From an uncultured Bacilli bacterium (GTDB lineage Bacteria; Bacillota_I; Bacilli_A; RF39; UBA660): DNA of 41,587 nt. Under the pieces are notes generated by a model. That model was not told the DNA's origin and ran no database searches. It was given only the letters and a program-made list of their open reading frames with translations. Positions 38,896-41,587 of the stretch are shown here, in pieces (position 1 is the stretch's first letter; each line of letters opens with the position of its first letter). A program made the translations under genes and the position numbers. Location: the NCBI GenBank assembly GCA_947628235.1, contig CANQZC010000013.1, positions 1-41,587 on the forward strand, in the 5' to 3' direction.

Positions 38896-39379
38896 TTATG
38901 ATTCTGATAAATTATCCGAATCATACAAAAAATGGAAGGCCGCACAAAAAGGAACTGAATTGCATGCTTTTGCATGTGATTGCATTCGATTGGGAATGAC
39001 CCTTCCTAGAACAAAGAAGACCATTAACATGTATGTCAATGATGCCATTGGTTATCGAATGACTCCGGAGCAACCTTTATATTATTCTGAAAATTGTTTT
39101 GGTACAGCAGATGCTATTTCTTTTAGAAAAAATTTATTAAGAATCCACGATTATAAAAGTGGCGAAACTAAAGCATCCATGTCTCAATTAGAAGTTTATC
39201 ACGCTTTATTTTGTTTAGAGTATGATATAAACCCAAATGATATTGATAATGAATTAAGAATTTATCAATTCGATGATTGTATTAAATATAAAGCAAATCC
39301 GGAAGATATTTTGTTCATAATGGACAAAATAATTTTATTTGACAAACAAATAACTGAACTGAAAGCTGGTGAATTGTAA
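38822..39379 (+). CDS. PD-(D/E)xK exonuclease-like protein
   Basis: A 185-residue protein with the RecB/Cas4-like core: GTADAISF (Asp97), then RIHDYKSGE (Asp110, Lys112), followed by a helix with SQLEVYHALFCLE. TELHAFACDCIRLG near 45-58 is the usual N-terminal helix with a His. ATG 38822 follows AAGGAG in the end of the VRR-NUC gene, so the two overlap and are probably coupled. It could supply recombination exonuclease activity; no Cys cluster for an iron-sulphur site is visible. Confidence 0.78.
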   Translation: MNFNKHLDLEGNHAFLSPSKYHWINYDSDKLSESYKKWKAAQKGTELHAFACDCIRLGMTLPRTKKTINMYVNDAIGYRMTPEQPLYYSENCFGTADAISFRKNLLRIHDYKSGETKASMSQLEVYHALFCLEYDINPNDIDNELRIYQFDDCIKYKANPEDILFIMDKIILFDKQITELKAGEL

Positions 39380-41587
39380 ATGTCTTATTTAATTCATTAT
39401 GGTGTTCCTCATAGATCTGGTAGATTTCCATGGGGGTCAGGCGATTCACCATTTCAGAGAAGCAGAGACTTCCTTTCAAGGGTGGATGAGCTTAAAAAAG
39501 GTGGATTTACTGAAGCTGAAGTTGCTAAAAGTTTAGGAATGTCCACAACAGAATTAAGAGCTTTCAAAAGTATAGCAAAATCTGAAAAGAAAGCCGAAGA
39601 TATAGCATTCGCAACTAGACTTCATGATAAAGGTTATTCTAATGTTGCTATAGGAGAAAGAATGGGTATACCAGAATCTTCTGTAAGAAATTTATTAAAC
39701 CCTGCGAAGCAGCAACGGGCACAAATTTCAGAGTCAATTGCTAATAATTTAAAAAAGCAGATAGACCAATCTGAAGCAGGCTTTATTGATGTTGGTGCGG
39801 GTGTTGAAAGACATATGGGTGTTGCAAGAACTAGCTTAATGACTTCTGTTAAAATGCTAGAGGCTGAAGGATATAATATTCATTATGTTAAAGCTATGCA
39901 ACCTGGAGGAAAACAAACTTCTGTTATGGTGCTCGCAAATCCAGATTTAGATTATAGTTTTGTAAATAAAAACAAAGCTAAAATTGGAGGAGTAGCCTCT
40001 TATTCAGAAGATGGTGGAAGAACATTTATTGATATTGAACCTCCAAAAAGTATAAGTTCTAAACGAGTTTCTGTTAAATACGGAGATGAAGGGGGTATCG
40101 AAAAAGATGGCCTTATTGAACTTAGAAGAGGAGTAGATGATATATCATTAGGGTCTTCCAACTATGCTCAAGTAAGAATAATGGTTGATAAAACTCATTA
40201 TCTTAAAGGCATGGCAACTTATGCTGATGATTTACCCCCTGGAGTTGATATTAGATTTAATACTAATAAAAAGAATACTGGTAATAAGCTTGATGCTATG
40301 AAACCAATAAAAGATGATCCAACTAATCCATTTGGGGCTACAGTTAGGCAAAGAAAATACATTGGTGAAGATGGAAAAGAACATCTATCTGCATTAAATA
40401 TTGTCAATGAAGAAGGAGACTGGAGCAAATGGAGTAGAACATTATCTTCTCAGCTTCTTTCAAAACAATCGCCAGCTTTGGCAAAAAAGCAATTAGATTT
40501 AGCTTATGATTTAAAGAAAGAAGAATTCGATTCTATAATGGCTTATACAAATCCTACTATAAAAAAGAAACTGCTTGCTTCTTTTGCTGATGAATGCGAT
40601 TCTTCTTCTGTTAATTTAAAAGCTGCTTCTTTACCAAGACAGTCAACACATGTTCTTATCCCATTTTCTGATATGAAAGAAACAGAAATATATGCTCCAA
40701 ATTATAGGGATGGCGAAAAAGTTGTTCTTATCAGATACCCTCATGGAGGAATATTTGAAATACCAGAATTAACAGTTAATAATAAACATGCCACTGCTAA
40801 AAGTGTTTTAAAGAATGCAAAAGATGCAGTCGGAATAAATCATAAGGTTGCCGAACAATTATCTGGTGCTGATTTTGATGGTGATACAGTAATGGTTATA
40901 CCTAACAATAATAAATATATTGTTAATAAATCCCCTTTAGCTCAATTAAAAGATTTCGATCCAAAAATAGCATATCCAAAATATGACGGAATGAAAGTAA
41001 TGACTGATCGAATGAAAGGTAGAAAGATGGGAGAAATATCTAATCTTATTACCGATATGACAATCAAAGGAGCAGATTGGGACGAAATAGCGGCAGCTGT
41101 TAGACATTCCATGGTTGTTATTGATGCTGTAAAACATGAGCTAAATTATGAGCAATCCTATAAGGATAATGGGATAGCTAACTTAAGAAAAAAATACCAA
41201 GGAAGATCTAATGCTGGTGCTTCCACCCTTATTTCAAAATCATCATCCCCCCGATATATTGAAGAGGTTAAGGAAGGGCAATGGCGAAAAGACCCCGTCA
41301 CTGGAAAAGTTAAAAAAGTTTATATTGACCCCGATACTGGTGAAAAGTTATACACAAAAACCAATCGCACAATAAGTACCCCCCATAAGAATAAAGATGG
41401 GTCCACCACTTGGATAAAGAAGCCTGCTACTACAAAAACCACCGCCATGGCAATTGAAAAAGACGCCCATGCTTTATCATCCGGCACCCGTATGGAAAAC
41501 ATCTATGCTGATCATGCTAATAAATTAAAAAGTTTAGCTAACAAAGCAAGACTAGCTTCTTTAAAAACCCCTTCTGAAAAAGCCTCC
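39380..41587 (+). CDS. DFDGD RNA polymerase-like protein with HYG motif (partial)
   Basis: The frame is open for 736 codons to the window edge. ATG 39380 touches the previous stop and has only a weak ribosome binding site (GGTG). The N-terminus reads IHYGVPHRSGRFPWGSG. Two helix-turn-helix segments follow (about 43-65; YSNVAIGERMGIPESSVRNLL near 88-108). Near 430-500, RQSTHVLIPF, VVLIRYPHGGIFEIP and SGADFDGDTVMVIP resemble the double-psi barrel around the metal-binding loop of RNA polymerase beta'; the Asp triad is 498, 500 and 502. Single-chain DFDGD polymerases such as phage SPbeta YonO and fungal QDE-1 share this site. A helical segment MGEISNLITDMTIKGADWDEIA follows. The C-terminus lies outside. 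Confidence 0.75.
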   Translation, partial: MSYLIHYGVPHRSGRFPWGSGDSPFQRSRDFLSRVDELKKGGFTEAEVAKSLGMSTTELRAFKSIAKSEKKAEDIAFATRLHDKGYSNVAIGERMGIPESSVRNLLNPAKQQRAQISESIANNLKKQIDQSEAGFIDVGAGVERHMGVARTSLMTSVKMLEAEGYNIHYVKAMQPGGKQTSVMVLANPDLDYSFVNKNKAKIGGVASYSEDGGRTFIDIEPPKSISSKRVSVKYGDEGGIEKDGLIELRRGVDDISLGSSNYAQVRIMVDKTHYLKGMATYADDLPPGVDIRFNTNKKNTGNKLDAMKPIKDDPTNPFGATVRQRKYIGEDGKEHLSALNIVNEEGDWSKWSRTLSSQLLSKQSPALAKKQLDLAYDLKKEEFDSIMAYTNPTIKKKLLASFADECDSSSVNLKAASLPRQSTHVLIPFSDMKETEIYAPNYRDGEKVVLIRYPHGGIFEIPELTVNNKHATAKSVLKNAKDAVGINHKVAEQLSGADFDGDTVMVIPNNNKYIVNKSPLAQLKDFDPKIAYPKYDGMKVMTDRMKGRKMGEISNLITDMTIKGADWDEIAAAVRHSMVVIDAVKHELNYEQSYKDNGIANLRKKYQGRSNAGASTLISKSSSPRYIEEVKEGQWRKDPVTGKVKKVYIDPDTGEKLYTKTNRTISTPHKNKDGSTTWIKKPATTKTTAMAIEKDAHALSSGTRMENIYADHANKLKSLANKARLASLKTPSEKAS

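Noticed and set aside
41200..41587. Runs of C and richer CCC/ACC codon use near the window end, considered as a frame error or a junction with other DNA.
   Set aside because: The polymerase-like frame stays open and protein-like to the last base, so no break can be claimed.
1..41587. Integrase, repressor, rRNA, insertion sequences and intact tRNA genes were looked for.
   Set aside because: None was recognised in this window.

Overview
The window is about 41.6 kb of a low-GC, tailed double-stranded DNA phage with a long non-contractile tail (siphovirus morphology). It is not bacterial chromosome: every gene supported here is on the + strand, genes are packed with 1-20 base overlaps, and packaging, capsid, tail, lysis and replication genes follow one another. 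Strong AGGAGG-type ribosome binding sites, frequent TTG and GTG starts, AT-rich codons and the protein families point to an anaerobic gut Firmicutes host (Clostridia or Lachnospiraceae-like); the host is an inference. No integrase or repressor is visible, so lifestyle cannot be fixed from this window.

Layout. 1-186: a 25-bp inverted repeat beside the packaging genes. 187-3493: small terminase-like protein, HNH endonuclease, a connector-like protein, a small basic protein with an N-terminal HYG motif, and large terminase. 3507-7174: portal, a protease-capsid fusion, and neck proteins. 7188-20561: tail tube, an unknown gene, two chaperone-like proteins, a gp10-like protein, a 2,071-residue tape measure, distal tail protein, tail hub and a modular receptor-binding protein. 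20566-24838: CHAP endolysin, several conserved phage proteins of unknown role, an HEXXH protein, a membrane protein and a holin.

24827-27389 is a regulatory and accessory block. Seven copies of one promoter module (a TCGC box exactly 19 bases before TATAAT) occur in the window, six of them here. Intrinsic terminators separate small membrane-protein cassettes, and two identical 75-bp terminator/leader repeats are present. One promoter drives no gene: it precedes about 130 bases with two mutually exclusive long RNA helices and a terminal T-run, a good candidate for a new phage noncoding RNA. 27387-32630 carries two related membrane proteins, several conserved unknowns and four tandem CxxC zinc-ribbon proteins.

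32580-32930 looks like a replication origin (seven TGTGTCAA boxes, AT-rich tract, terminator). It is followed by one 1,271-residue protein holding an SF3 helicase, a primase-like domain, a 3'-5' exonuclease and a family B DNA polymerase, then a single-strand-binding-like protein, an SF2 helicase and two nucleases. The window ends inside a large protein with an RNA-polymerase DFDGD metal-binding motif, two helix-turn-helix segments and an HYG motif at its N-terminus like the small protein in the head cluster. The inferred scheme is that host RNA polymerase reads the TATAAT promoters of the early/replication region, while the phage's own DFDGD polymerase, perhaps carried in the virion, reads other genes.
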